Positions 8,687 to 17,015 of a DNA stretch of 64,000 nt are shown piece by piece. This DNA is from Thermoproteota archaeon. Lineage in GTDB: Archaea > Thermoproteota > Thermoprotei_A > EX4484-217-1 > JAPDJV01. Every line of letters starts with the position of its first letter. Position 1 is the first letter of the stretch. A program made the position numbers and the translations under genes. Under the pieces are notes generated by a model, which worked only from the letters and a program-made list of their open reading frames with translations, did no database searches and was not told where the DNA came from. The stretch spans positions 21,277 through 85,276 of the forward strand of contig JAPDJV010000004.1 in the NCBI GenBank assembly GCA_029258925.1. The letters run 5' to 3'.

Positions 8687-10399
8687 TCATAAGAGTGTTT
8701 TCACGGGAATCTCCCTAGGCTTCCTGATCTCGCTGAGATCTACGATGAAGTTTGAGTACTGAATTGAATAGTAGTATGGAAACATTTCCCTCACTTTATC
8801 AACAATAGTTTTAGACAGGTCTTCCGGGATCTCCGGTTTAACGTAGAGTGTCGAACCATAAGTTTCCTCTACTACTCTCCCCCCTCTAACAACTATTCTC
8901 CCGTCTTTGAAGACGTATTCTGCTCTCGATAAGGCTTTTTCAACGATCTTCCAGTCTCTCGAGGGATCCACTTTCCCCGGGTCGATATTGTATATTGCTA
9001 TGTCTGCTTGAGCCCCTATCCCCAGATGCCCCTTGAAGTCTTCTAATCCCAAAAGCTTTGCTGGTGCAGCCCTTGTTGCTATAATTATGTCGTTGAAATC
9101 GAATTCCTCGTCTACTGCTGGTAGAGCAGTTTTCTTAAGAGCCCTCCTATTAACCTTCTTCATCTCCTCTTCTCTAGCACGCCTACTCATAAGCCACGCT
9201 ATGACTCTAGGATACTTAGTGAATGGCCCTGCGTTCGGATGGTCTGTTGTAATAAATGTTCTCCAAGGATCTTTCGTCAACAATGCTACTTCTAAACCTA
9301 TAGTCCACTGAACAGTGTTAACATAGTTCCTTCTCCTATACCTGTAGGGGACTATTCCGGAAGCAGTTTCTGCTTCAACGTCTGCGAAAGCCCACTTCCA
9401 CCTAGATATGTGGAATAATACGTGTTCGAAGGGGGCATCTGCCGTCATTGTTGTGACCGAACCGAATATTATTTGACCCAGATCCACGCTGGCATTCCTC
9501 TGCCTCCTCAAAATCCTAGCTATTTCCTCTCCCCCGCTTCCAAGAGTTGCCCAAGTACTCCCCTTGTACCCCGTGAACTGGACGTGAGTTATGTGCATGG
9601 ATATCTTGTTTCCCGTAGAGTACTTGGAGGATAATTCTAGTGTTCTAGTTGTTGTCGAATAGTTGCCGGGATAGCCCAGTCTATTGCAGTGGACATGTAT
9701 TGGGTGTGGCAGGTTTAGCAGGGTGCTTGCCTCCCCGAGCATCAATATTATTTCTCTAGGCGTCAAATTGTATTCTGGAAGCTGTGTATCCAAGTCTATA
9801 CCATACCCTTTCCCATATAGCCATGCTAGATCTGCTCCCGGGTCAACTATTTTAACTCCGTAACCCTTGGTTGCGTGGAGAAGCCAGGCAATGTAGCCTG
9901 CAAGCCCCTTCAAGTCTCCCTCTGAAATATAGTCTAGTGCGATCCAGTTCGAGTCCATTAATATTAGAGTCATCTTATCGATTATTGGAATAGAATCCAA
10001 CTCCTCATGAGTATGCCTCGTTTTAAGCGGTGGACTAGCTGCCTCAACCACTGTCGTGTAGCCTAGGCGAGCATAACCGTAGCCTATTTTATACACGTTT
10101 GGAACAGTTCTCCCCGTCTGAGACCTTAGACCCATTTTCCCGGGGATGTTAGTGAGGTAGTGGTCTTCTACCATCATAACTCTGCCAGTGTTGACTTTGG
10201 GTCCAGCAATATGCGAGTGTACATCTATTCCTCCAGGAACGACCATCATTCCCCTTGCATCTACTACAATAGTCTCCCTGGGGTCTAGGGATGATGGGTC
10301 AACTATTACCCCGTTCCTTAACCCTATATCAATTACCTCTCCCTCGACACCGTTTAGGGGATCGTAGACTATTCCCCCTTTTATCAGGAAACTCTTCAA
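8687..10399 (-). CDS. fwdA: Formylmethanofuran dehydrogenase subunit A (amidohydrolase)
   Basis: The 570-aa amidohydrolase-fold subunit that condenses formate with methanofuran at a dinuclear metal site. The metal motif is VPGGIDVHSHIAG near residue 60; further conserved parts are RTVPNVYKIGYGYARLGYTT, HPIHVHCNRLG and TTDHPNAGPFTKYP. The TTG start at 10399 has a GGGGGGAG ribosome site five bases upstream and begins immediately after the fwdDB stop. Full-length, with no visible lesion. It partners FwdC and the fused FwdDB in the same operon. Confidence 0.95.
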   Translation of the reverse strand: MKSFLIKGGIVYDPLNGVEGEVIDIGLRNGVIVDPSSLDPRETIVVDARGMMVVPGGIDVHSHIAGPKVNTGRVMMVEDHYLTNIPGKMGLRSQTGRTVPNVYKIGYGYARLGYTTVVEAASPPLKTRHTHEELDSIPIIDKMTLILMDSNWIALDYISEGDLKGLAGYIAWLLHATKGYGVKIVDPGADLAWLYGKGYGIDLDTQLPEYNLTPREIILMLGEASTLLNLPHPIHVHCNRLGYPGNYSTTTRTLELSSKYSTGNKISMHITHVQFTGYKGSTWATLGSGGEEIARILRRQRNASVDLGQIIFGSVTTMTADAPFEHVLFHISRWKWAFADVEAETASGIVPYRYRRRNYVNTVQWTIGLEVALLTKDPWRTFITTDHPNAGPFTKYPRVIAWLMSRRAREEEMKKVNRRALKKTALPAVDEEFDFNDIIIATRAAPAKLLGLEDFKGHLGIGAQADIAIYNIDPGKVDPSRDWKIVEKALSRAEYVFKDGRIVVRGGRVVEETYGSTLYVKPEIPEDLSKTIVDKVREMFPYYYSIQYSNFIVDLSEIRKPREIPVKTLL

Positions 10400-10400
10400 A

Positions 10401-12185
10401 TTACTCCCCCCTAAGCCTCCTGACTCTGCTGAGTATTTCCAGTAGTATTCGGTGGTCTTCCATTACGCCTGTCGGCGGCTCGATGATTTTCTTAACTCTG
10501 AGGGGAACCCCGTCCATTCTATACGCTGTTCCCCCAGCTTCTACGCCGCTCATAGCTGAGGGTATGACAACATCTGCTATCATAGCTGTTAGACTCCACT
10601 TGGGGTCGACGACTATTAATGGGATTTTCGAGAGGTTTTCAACTGCTTTCCGGGGGAAGTGGGCTACTGGATCGCTTGCAATTATCAATGCTGCATCAAC
10701 ATCTCCCCTGATCAACGCGTCCGTTGCTGTTGTGAGGCCCGGTATGAATTTCGGTATCCCCCTCATGAAGTCCACGCTAAACGGGTATCCTGTTAACCAG
10801 GTTGAAACTTGACATGCCCCTGTAACATTGTAGTGTCCCCTCATAGGTACGACTGTGAACCTCGTCCAATCGTTTAAGTCGTGGGCAAGCTTGATTAACT
10901 CCTCTAGGCTCCTGTACCTGGGCTCGTTCATCGTGAGACCCATGCCGAAGAACCCTACGCCGTACTTGCAACTTCTAAGAGCATCGGCTAGCTCGTATAT
11001 TTTCTCCCTTGGAACCCCTGCTACGGTGGATTGCTCTATATCTAGGTCTTTGACGGCCATTCTCAGAGCAGTTATGAGCTCGTAGTCTTTGCCGGGCTCA
11101 ACCATTATGAATTCGTCTGCCATCCTAGCTGTAGCAGTTCTCCTAACATCTATGACTATAACTCTTCTATCCTTCCTCCCCTTAACATGCTTCCCGCCCT
11201 CGATAACCCATCTCTTAAAGTGGTTTGGGTGGGCCTCGGCTGGATTACATCCCCAGAACAATATTAGGTCTGCTAGATGCCTCACTAATCCTAGGGTGCA
11301 TCTCGCTGCACCGGCTTCCATAACGCCTATTGTCGTTGGGCCATGGCAGACAACAGTAGTGTTATCTATTATTGCACCAAGGTATTCGGCCAACTCCACT
11401 CCAACAATTATTGCCTCGTTGACTGTTGAACTTAAACCGAATATTAATGGATGTTTTGATGAAGCAAGTATTTCAGCTGCCTTATCCAGTGCCTTGGGAA
11501 GCGTGCATTCTTCTAGGAGGCCGCTGGGACTCCTAATGTATGGTTTAACTATTCTATCCCTATGGTAATTTCTTATCTTGGATGAGCCCAGCGGGCATGC
11601 TCCCACAACTTTTTCAACAATGTTACCGTTGAGGTGTACTTTGATGAAGTCGCACAGGTCTCCGCAGAAGGGGCAGACGAAGTCTTCTATAATCTTCTTC
11701 TCGCCCTCCCTTAAATCTAGTTCAACAGGGTGTGCATCAACTCTCCTACCAGTTATTATACTGACTAGCTCCTCCACGCTGGGGACTTGTTCCTCTGTTG
11801 GCCTTACTTTAGCTGGGATATTCTTGTACTTCGGCATTCCCGTTCCATCTGTTAGTGGGCAGACCACGGCGTTTGCCCATGGACCCATTGGGATAAAACC
11901 TGTGCCTCTAGGTAGACCTGGATCAATTGAAACGTTGACTACTATAGCACCATGTTCTGTTTCAACTCTCACCCTACTATTCTTCTCGACACCTATTAAC
12001 TGGGCGTCTTCAGGGTTTAAGCTGAGTGTTGAAGCTGAAAGCCTGTACCTCCTACTCCTCTTTCCCTCAGCTTCCATGCTCATTCCTTGAACTAGACTCC
12101 TCCCCGTCACCAGCAATATTTCTAGCTGGCGCCTCTCCCCAAGCTTCTCTTCAAGCGCCTCCTGCACGATGCTCGTTGAAGTCAA
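10401..12185 (-). CDS. fwdB: FwdD-FwdB fusion: formylmethanofuran dehydrogenase molybdopterin subunit
   Basis: Catalytic CO2-reducing subunit with the FwdD domain fused in front. Residues about 20-130 (LEILLVTGRSLVQGM to GFIPMGPWANAVV) are the molybdopterin-dinucleotide-binding FwdD domain. From about 165 the FwdB part begins with an Fe-S cysteine set (VCPFCGDLCDFI, then GACPLG) and carries the metal-ligand segment VVCHGPTTIG; the Cys there is the expected tungsten or molybdenum ligand. It is usual for FwdB and FwdD to be separate proteins. It starts 2 bases after mtd, at a TTG with only a distant GAGG. No FwdF/G/H polyferredoxins are encoded nearby, so the electron donor must come from elsewhere. 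Confidence 0.92.
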   Translation of the reverse strand: MTSTSIVQEALEEKLGERRQLEILLVTGRSLVQGMSMEAEGKRSRRYRLSASTLSLNPEDAQLIGVEKNSRVRVETEHGAIVVNVSIDPGLPRGTGFIPMGPWANAVVCPLTDGTGMPKYKNIPAKVRPTEEQVPSVEELVSIITGRRVDAHPVELDLREGEKKIIEDFVCPFCGDLCDFIKVHLNGNIVEKVVGACPLGSSKIRNYHRDRIVKPYIRSPSGLLEECTLPKALDKAAEILASSKHPLIFGLSSTVNEAIIVGVELAEYLGAIIDNTTVVCHGPTTIGVMEAGAARCTLGLVRHLADLILFWGCNPAEAHPNHFKRWVIEGGKHVKGRKDRRVIVIDVRRTATARMADEFIMVEPGKDYELITALRMAVKDLDIEQSTVAGVPREKIYELADALRSCKYGVGFFGMGLTMNEPRYRSLEELIKLAHDLNDWTRFTVVPMRGHYNVTGACQVSTWLTGYPFSVDFMRGIPKFIPGLTTATDALIRGDVDAALIIASDPVAHFPRKAVENLSKIPLIVVDPKWSLTAMIADVVIPSAMSGVEAGGTAYRMDGVPLRVKKIIEPPTGVMEDHRILLEILSRVRRLRGE

Positions 12186-12187
12186 TA

Positions 12188-13036
12188 TTATGGTCGCCTC
12201 GGCTTCTCCAAGAGCTTTTCCTTAACGAGTATTGTCCCGTCGGAGTGGTGCGGTTTTCTCTCCAACGTGTCACCGTATTTCTCTATCTCTCTTGCTTCAT
12301 CAGCTAGTCTAGCCGCTACTCTCATGGCTTCGTGTGCTGCTGCAACGATTAAAGTGTACTTCTCCCTCTCCTTTACCTTGAAGCATCCCTCCGTTGTTAA
12401 ATCGGCTACTCTTCTTGCAATCTCGTATGCTGCCATTGCTTTAGCTCTAGCATACGGGTTTCTGAATCCCGCTCTCTCAACAACCCACTTGTCCACAACG
12501 ATCTTCGGTAAGACAGGTTTCTCCCCCTTCTTAAGTGCTTCAACAACCTTATCTATTTCCTCATATAGTAGTCTGAATACCCCCGTTATAGATAACACTT
12601 TTATGATGTCGCTGTTGTACAGTGCCATTTCAACTGGGTCGAGAAACTCTCTTCTAGCACCTATCATTGAGTCGCCTAACACTATTATGTAACCGAACCC
12701 CCTTTCCTCCAAGTCCCCCACTATCTTCTTCGTAGGCGCGTCTGAGATCACTATTACAGGTTTGCCTGCTGCAAGCAATATTTCCCTCGCTCTCGTTGGC
12801 CCGGGTAGTGTTGCATTAGGGCTTACGACAATGTATAAGTCGTGGTCTCCTCCCAGAGCCCTGTTTGCAACTTCTTCTCCATAGGTTTCGGAGAACATTT
12901 TCGCGCCTGTTGAATAAACTCTCACTTCAATATCTTTTCTATCGGCTCTCTCATCTAAGAGATATTCTATTAGGACTGCTGATCCTATTGCACCCATTTT
13001 AACTACTCCAATACTTATGGGTTTTACTTCACCCAA
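12188..13036 (-). CDS. mtd: F420-dependent methylene-H4MPT dehydrogenase
   Basis: Reduces methenyl-H4MPT to methylene-H4MPT with F420H2, or the reverse. It is 282 aa, the normal size. Signatures are ISIGVVKMGAIGSAVLIEYLLDERA, VSPNATLPGPTRARE, VISDAPTKK and DSMIGARREFLDPVEMALYN. The TTG start is preceded by GGAGGTGG; a nearer ATG leads to a stop after two codons. It lies 50 bases after ftr and directly before fwdDB. The gene requires coenzyme F420, consistent with cofC and a cofE-like gene within 8 kb. Confidence 0.95.
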   Translation of the reverse strand: MGEVKPISIGVVKMGAIGSAVLIEYLLDERADRKDIEVRVYSTGAKMFSETYGEEVANRALGGDHDLYIVVSPNATLPGPTRAREILLAAGKPVIVISDAPTKKIVGDLEERGFGYIIVLGDSMIGARREFLDPVEMALYNSDIIKVLSITGVFRLLYEEIDKVVEALKKGEKPVLPKIVVDKWVVERAGFRNPYARAKAMAAYEIARRVADLTTEGCFKVKEREKYTLIVAAAHEAMRVAARLADEAREIEKYGDTLERKPHHSDGTILVKEKLLEKPRRP

Positions 13037-13086
13037 CCATTTCCACCTCCAAACACCATTACCATAATTACGTGAAGCACGGGAAA

Positions 13087-14013
13087 TTACGGGTTGAATC
13101 CTTTTTCAAGAGCAAGCTTGATTGCATCCTTCAAGTAGATCTTATATGGGCCGAGGCTTCCCCCATAATTGCCTGCATCTATCTTCACTATTCCAGGCAC
13201 CTTGGAGGCTTCTATAGCTGCAACACCCATCGCTAAAGCGACGCTCTTAAGATTTAAACCATTTATTACAATCTCGTATACGCAGTTCACGTTCTCCGGG
13301 ATCTTAGTCTCCTCGACAATATCTCTTATTGTTGGACAATAATAATGGTTTGTTGTTGCACGGAGCTTGGGGTACTTTATGCTTCCAACCTTAGAGCCCG
13401 ATCTAACTATGCCTCCCGGGAAAGGTGTTATTACATGCCTACAGTTTTCACGTATTGCTTTTACTGCTCTCTCAGCTGCTTCAAGCCCCGAATCCAAGCT
13501 TTCAGCGAGAATTAGTATATTTCCTCCGGCAACACCCTTAACAACCCCGAACACATCCTCTATTATGAACTCTCCCTCCATTACCGGTATTCTCCAAATA
13601 GTCCTACCATTAAGAACATCCTTTTTCTCGAATCCATCTCCAAATTTAGCTAAAGCTCTCCCAACATGTATTTTCCTCTTAACCCTTGGAAGACCATCCC
13701 ATGCTGCAGTTGTTGGACAAGTGAGTATTGTTTGCCCAACTCTAAGAGTCACCTGGCCTTTGAGCTCGGGAACACCTAGATGATAGATTTGTATGAGTGC
13801 TCCAATCCTCCCATCCGGAGTCTTCTCCCCCGGCACAATTCTTTCAATCCCTGCCTCAGCTGGACTCATTATAATAGAAGTTGCAAAACCTGTTGCAACG
13901 CTTGCAGCCGTCAGAGCCCACTTTTCATTTCTGGCTGTAACAAGTATTCTGGTTGCATACATGGGGAATGCCTCGGCAAAAGTATCCTCAATAATCACGT
14001 TATTAATTTTCAA
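13087..14013 (-). CDS. ftr: Formylmethanofuran:H4MPT formyltransferase
   Basis: Transfers the formyl group from formylmethanofuran to tetrahydromethanopterin. The 308-aa protein has the family start INNVIIEDTFAEAFPMYATRILVTA, then MSPAEAGIERIVPGEKTPDGR, TCPTTAAWDGL and the C-terminal GNYGGSLGPYKIYL. A TTG start follows GGAGATGAT eight bases upstream. It is the first gene of the C1 operon; an AT-rich 336-base divergent region separates it from the DUF2193-like gene and should contain both promoters. Confidence 0.95.
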   Translation of the reverse strand: MKINNVIIEDTFAEAFPMYATRILVTARNEKWALTAASVATGFATSIIMSPAEAGIERIVPGEKTPDGRIGALIQIYHLGVPELKGQVTLRVGQTILTCPTTAAWDGLPRVKRKIHVGRALAKFGDGFEKKDVLNGRTIWRIPVMEGEFIIEDVFGVVKGVAGGNILILAESLDSGLEAAERAVKAIRENCRHVITPFPGGIVRSGSKVGSIKYPKLRATTNHYYCPTIRDIVEETKIPENVNCVYEIVINGLNLKSVALAMGVAAIEASKVPGIVKIDAGNYGGSLGPYKIYLKDAIKLALEKGFNP

Positions 14014-14349
14014 AAATCAATCATCTCCGGACTCATATATTTAAATAAACGTTCATACACATTTTAACATAGTTTCGCAACGATATTAAAAGATTTTTCT
14101 TAAAGATAGACTAAGATAACACGTGTGAATTTTAGTAGTTATTTAACATAAAAATTTACACGAGCGTTTTAAAGGCATAAGCATTATACTAGTTATGAGC
14201 TTTAATGATGTAATATTAATATTGATAATACTTACATACGTTATACATTTAAGTTGTTAATGAAAAGTTTGTGCATTTTTAAAAAGTAAAATTATAGTAA
14301 AATATAAATTTAGTAAAATCTTATAATAATATATCGATGGGTGAGTTTT
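14014..14349. other. Divergent intergenic region between ftr and the DUF2193-like gene
   Basis: Very AT-rich, with no ORF. It contains a TATA-like aatataaatt at 14301-14310 placed about 25 bases before a likely transcript start for the rightward gene, and several A/T runs that may form the leftward promoter of the C1 operon. Confidence 0.5.
14301..14310 (+). promoter_or_regulatory. TATA-like box for the DUF2193-like gene
   Basis: aatataaatt lies about 40 bases before the ATG at 14350. A GGTGAG ribosome site is correctly placed six bases before the ATG. Confidence 0.4.
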
Positions 14350-15873
14350 ATGGTAAGTCCCGAAGTTTTAAAGAAAATGGTTAATGATCTTCTAGCTGTT
14401 CAAAAAGCTGACATAGCTGTTATAAAAGAGAAGAGAGGCGGGGTATTCAAGGTTGCAGACGCTAAGCCGTACGTGGACGCAGTTAAGAAGATGGAAGCAT
14501 TGGAGGGCATGAAGAAGGAGGTCATCGACTTACATGTTAAAAGCGTTGAGCTACACTTCGAAATATTAAACGACATATGTGTTGACAACACTATTAGGCC
14601 CGAGGACGACCCATTTGTAGAGCACTACCAGACACCTGCAATCCTGGAAATACTATACGACCTAGACCCGGCGCTCAGGGAGAGCGTTGAGAAATTCGTC
14701 AACTCCTTCGACGTGAAGGACATTAAGGCAATAATAGGGAAGGAGGCTATTAGGAGGTATACTGGTTTCTACGGTCCAACATGTGTGGTAGACTTCGCTG
14801 TTTCAGCTGGGAGCACTTCAGGACTATTCGGCTTCATACTGGACAGACTAGACATACCGAAGAAGTATAAGGAGACTATCCTAGCAGCCAAGAGCTGGGG
14901 TATGAACACAAGCTATGGTTTCGGTACAGCATTCACCGAGGCTATGGAGGCAGGCAAGACTGTTGAGGAGGCACTTGCAACCGAAATAGAGTGGTTGAAG
15001 AAGATATGGTTGACACCAGTTGACGCTCAAGTAGAGTTGATGAAGAAGCTCGGACACAAGAGCTTCGATCCAGCAGTCTACGAGAAGAGGTATAAGGAGG
15101 GCATTAAGCCCTATGTTAAGGCGGCATTAGACGCTGGAGTGAGTGAAGCAAACATTGTGGTTGTTCCAGCATACTGTGTTGGAGACGTTGGGCACCACAT
15201 TGCCCAGAGCATGTACAACATGGCTAAAGACGACGTAGTAATGGCAATACTTGAAGCAGTAACATGTACCCTCGAGAAGAACATAACTAAAGCATTAGAG
15301 GAGGGCAAATTAAAGAACGAATACGCTGTTCTAAGCTTCGCAGGAGGAACAACTGCTGCAGCAACAACATTCATACTAGGCTTAGACGGATTCACAGTGC
15401 CAATGGTAGTCGACTTGTTAACTAAGAGATTCTTCAACTACGTGCAGAAGTATCCTGGAAGAGGACAGGCAGCAGAACTACACAACGTCGACTTCATGGA
15501 CATGCTTGTTAGAGGAGAGAAAATAATCGCACCGCCACCAATAGGCAAGGGCGGTATACTCAAGGGTGTCAAACTAGACTTCTCACCAATACTAGAAAAC
15601 GAGGTAATCATGAACCCGCAGAGGTATACCTATCCTGGATGCGCTATCACAGTGAGGTTCTCAGCTCTGATGAGGCTAGCTGACTTCCCATGCCTACTGA
15701 CAAGCGAGCCCGTAACTGCCACTGTGAACACCTATATCGTAGCACTGCACCCAGATGTACCAGTATCACCACCACTCATATGCAAGGACTGTGCTGTAGC
15801 CAGATTGATGAGTGGAAGAAGATTCCACTGCTACTATAGGGTGGGAGTGGCAAAAGAGAAACCACTCTACTAA
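14350..15873 (+). CDS. DUF2193-like protein of unknown function
   Basis: A 507-aa soluble protein that resembles what I recall of DUF2193, a mainly archaeal family of unknown function. The track uses GTG at 14341, but GGTGAG is spaced for the ATG at 14350 (MVSPEVLKKMVNDLLAVQKAD). Features: GFYGPTCVVDFAVSAGSTSGLFG, paired histidines in CVGDVGHHIAQSM, AGGTTAAATTFILGLDGFTV and a Cys-rich end (YPGCAITVRF, ICKDCAVARLMSGRRFHCYY) that could bind metal. It stands alone, divergent from the H4MPT operon, with a good promoter, and its 3' end overlaps the cofE-like gene by 4 bases. The context suggests a C1 or F420 link but that is inference. Confidence 0.8.
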   Translation: MVSPEVLKKMVNDLLAVQKADIAVIKEKRGGVFKVADAKPYVDAVKKMEALEGMKKEVIDLHVKSVELHFEILNDICVDNTIRPEDDPFVEHYQTPAILEILYDLDPALRESVEKFVNSFDVKDIKAIIGKEAIRRYTGFYGPTCVVDFAVSAGSTSGLFGFILDRLDIPKKYKETILAAKSWGMNTSYGFGTAFTEAMEAGKTVEEALATEIEWLKKIWLTPVDAQVELMKKLGHKSFDPAVYEKRYKEGIKPYVKAALDAGVSEANIVVVPAYCVGDVGHHIAQSMYNMAKDDVVMAILEAVTCTLEKNITKALEEGKLKNEYAVLSFAGGTTAAATTFILGLDGFTVPMVVDLLTKRFFNYVQKYPGRGQAAELHNVDFMDMLVRGEKIIAPPPIGKGGILKGVKLDFSPILENEVIMNPQRYTYPGCAITVRFSALMRLADFPCLLTSEPVTATVNTYIVALHPDVPVSPPLICKDCAVARLMSGRRFHCYYRVGVAKEKPLY

Positions 15874-16751
15874 ATCAATTTTTTACGTTTTTTACTTCGT
15901 ATTCTAGCTAGTCTAACCAATATAACTGGGTAGTGTGGTATTTTCTCTAGGTGGCTCCAAGTAACCTCTTCCACACCGACGTTAAATCTCTCGGCAACCT
16001 CAAACACTGTCCTACCCGCACCGAAACCCCTAACTCTATCAGATATCTCCGATATTTTCAGTAAGGTTTCCAAGTCAACAAGCCTCCCGTAGTAGCCTGT
16101 GGGGGTTGCCATTGGTTTAAAGAATTTCCTGAAGAATCTGGCCGTGAGATACGATATGAAGCCCATGTTCACCAAACCCTTGACGTCAGTTGGCCTAGAG
16201 GCTAAAGCTATTCTCAGCCCTTTAACAAGATAACATCTATCGCTGTCAACTATCAAGACATTAACTTTCTTCCCGGTAGCATTGAATATTTTAAGCGAGA
16301 TCATTTTTGCAAGTTTCCCCGGGCTCTTTACTGGAATAGAAACAATAGTCCCCGGAAGATTGCTTGTATCAATACCCCCTTCGCTCATGGGTTTCAACAC
16401 TTGTAGGAATCCTCCTACTCTGAGTGCTAGCTGCTTGTGTCTAGCAAGAGTGTTTAAGTCGAGGGTTTTAATCCATGAAACGTTTGCTTCTTTCAACGTG
16501 AACGAGAGAATTTTACCCCATAAAACCCTCATTACTAGATAGGTTGCTAGCTTCGTTAGTATTGATGGTTTAATAATGGATTCATCGTATACTAGGCCTT
16601 TCGCCACGGAAACAGCTTTATCGCTCAACACTATGAAGTCTCCGCTCAACAATATTTCATCGTATGCCTTCAATATCTCCGAAACAATATCTGTTCCAGG
16701 CTTCCAGACTCTAAAAGGCTTCTTGAATACTTTTAATACCAGCTTTGCCAA
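15870..16751 (-). CDS. CofE-like F420-0:gamma-glutamyl ligase family protein
   Basis: Resembles CofE, which adds gamma-linked glutamates to coenzyme F420-0 using GTP. Recognisable parts are DIVSEILKAYDEILLSGDFIVLSDKAVSVAKGLV near the N-terminus and the metal/GTP segment VNVLIVDSDRCYLVKGLRIALASRP, with GFGAGRTVFEVAERF towards the end. At 293 aa it is somewhat longer than typical CofE and the sequence is divergent, so it may be a CofE-like paralogue rather than the housekeeping enzyme. The TTG start has GGAGATGGAGAG upstream. It converges on the DUF2193-like gene. Confidence 0.7.
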   Translation of the reverse strand: MAKLVLKVFKKPFRVWKPGTDIVSEILKAYDEILLSGDFIVLSDKAVSVAKGLVYDESIIKPSILTKLATYLVMRVLWGKILSFTLKEANVSWIKTLDLNTLARHKQLALRVGGFLQVLKPMSEGGIDTSNLPGTIVSIPVKSPGKLAKMISLKIFNATGKKVNVLIVDSDRCYLVKGLRIALASRPTDVKGLVNMGFISYLTARFFRKFFKPMATPTGYYGRLVDLETLLKISEISDRVRGFGAGRTVFEVAERFNVGVEEVTWSHLEKIPHYPVILVRLARIRSKKRKKLI

Positions 16752-16810
16752 AAACTCTCCATCTCCATAAACAAACAGTTCAACGCATTTCCTCGGAGAT
16801 TCAGCGCTAC

Positions 16811-16819
16811 TTTATATAA
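16811..16819 (+). promoter_or_regulatory. TATA-like box for the 50-aa gene and nucleotidyltransferase
   Basis: tttatataa, about 45 bases before the ATG at 16856; the leader contains a GAGGT ribosome site. Confidence 0.45.
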
Positions 16820-16855
16820 GGGTTTATATTTTAATTTTAAAGCTGAGGTAGTGAA

Positions 16856-17008
16856 ATGGCTTGCCATAAGCTTAAGGGTATTCTCAGACTAGCAAACGTG
16901 TTCAGCGTTAACTTGAGTAGAATATCTATTGTACCCGGAACAGTTTACGCTATGGTTGACGGGAGAAGAGCTCTGTGGAATCGGATTAATATCATATTTA
17001 GCCGCTAG
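16856..17008 (+). CDS. Small 50-aa protein leading the nucleotidyltransferase gene
   Basis: Too short for the ORF track. It reads MACHKLKGILRLANVFSV and ends NRINIIFSR. It has its own GAGGT ribosome site seven bases before the ATG and follows a TATA-like box. It ends 7 bases before the next start, whose GGAGGTGA ribosome site overlaps its stop codon, so the two genes would be translationally linked. The composition is basic with no obvious domain. It may be a real small protein or a translated leader; its function is unknown. Confidence 0.5.
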   Translation: MACHKLKGILRLANVFSVNLSRISIVPGTVYAMVDGRRALWNRINIIFSR

Positions 17009-17015
17009 GAGGTGA

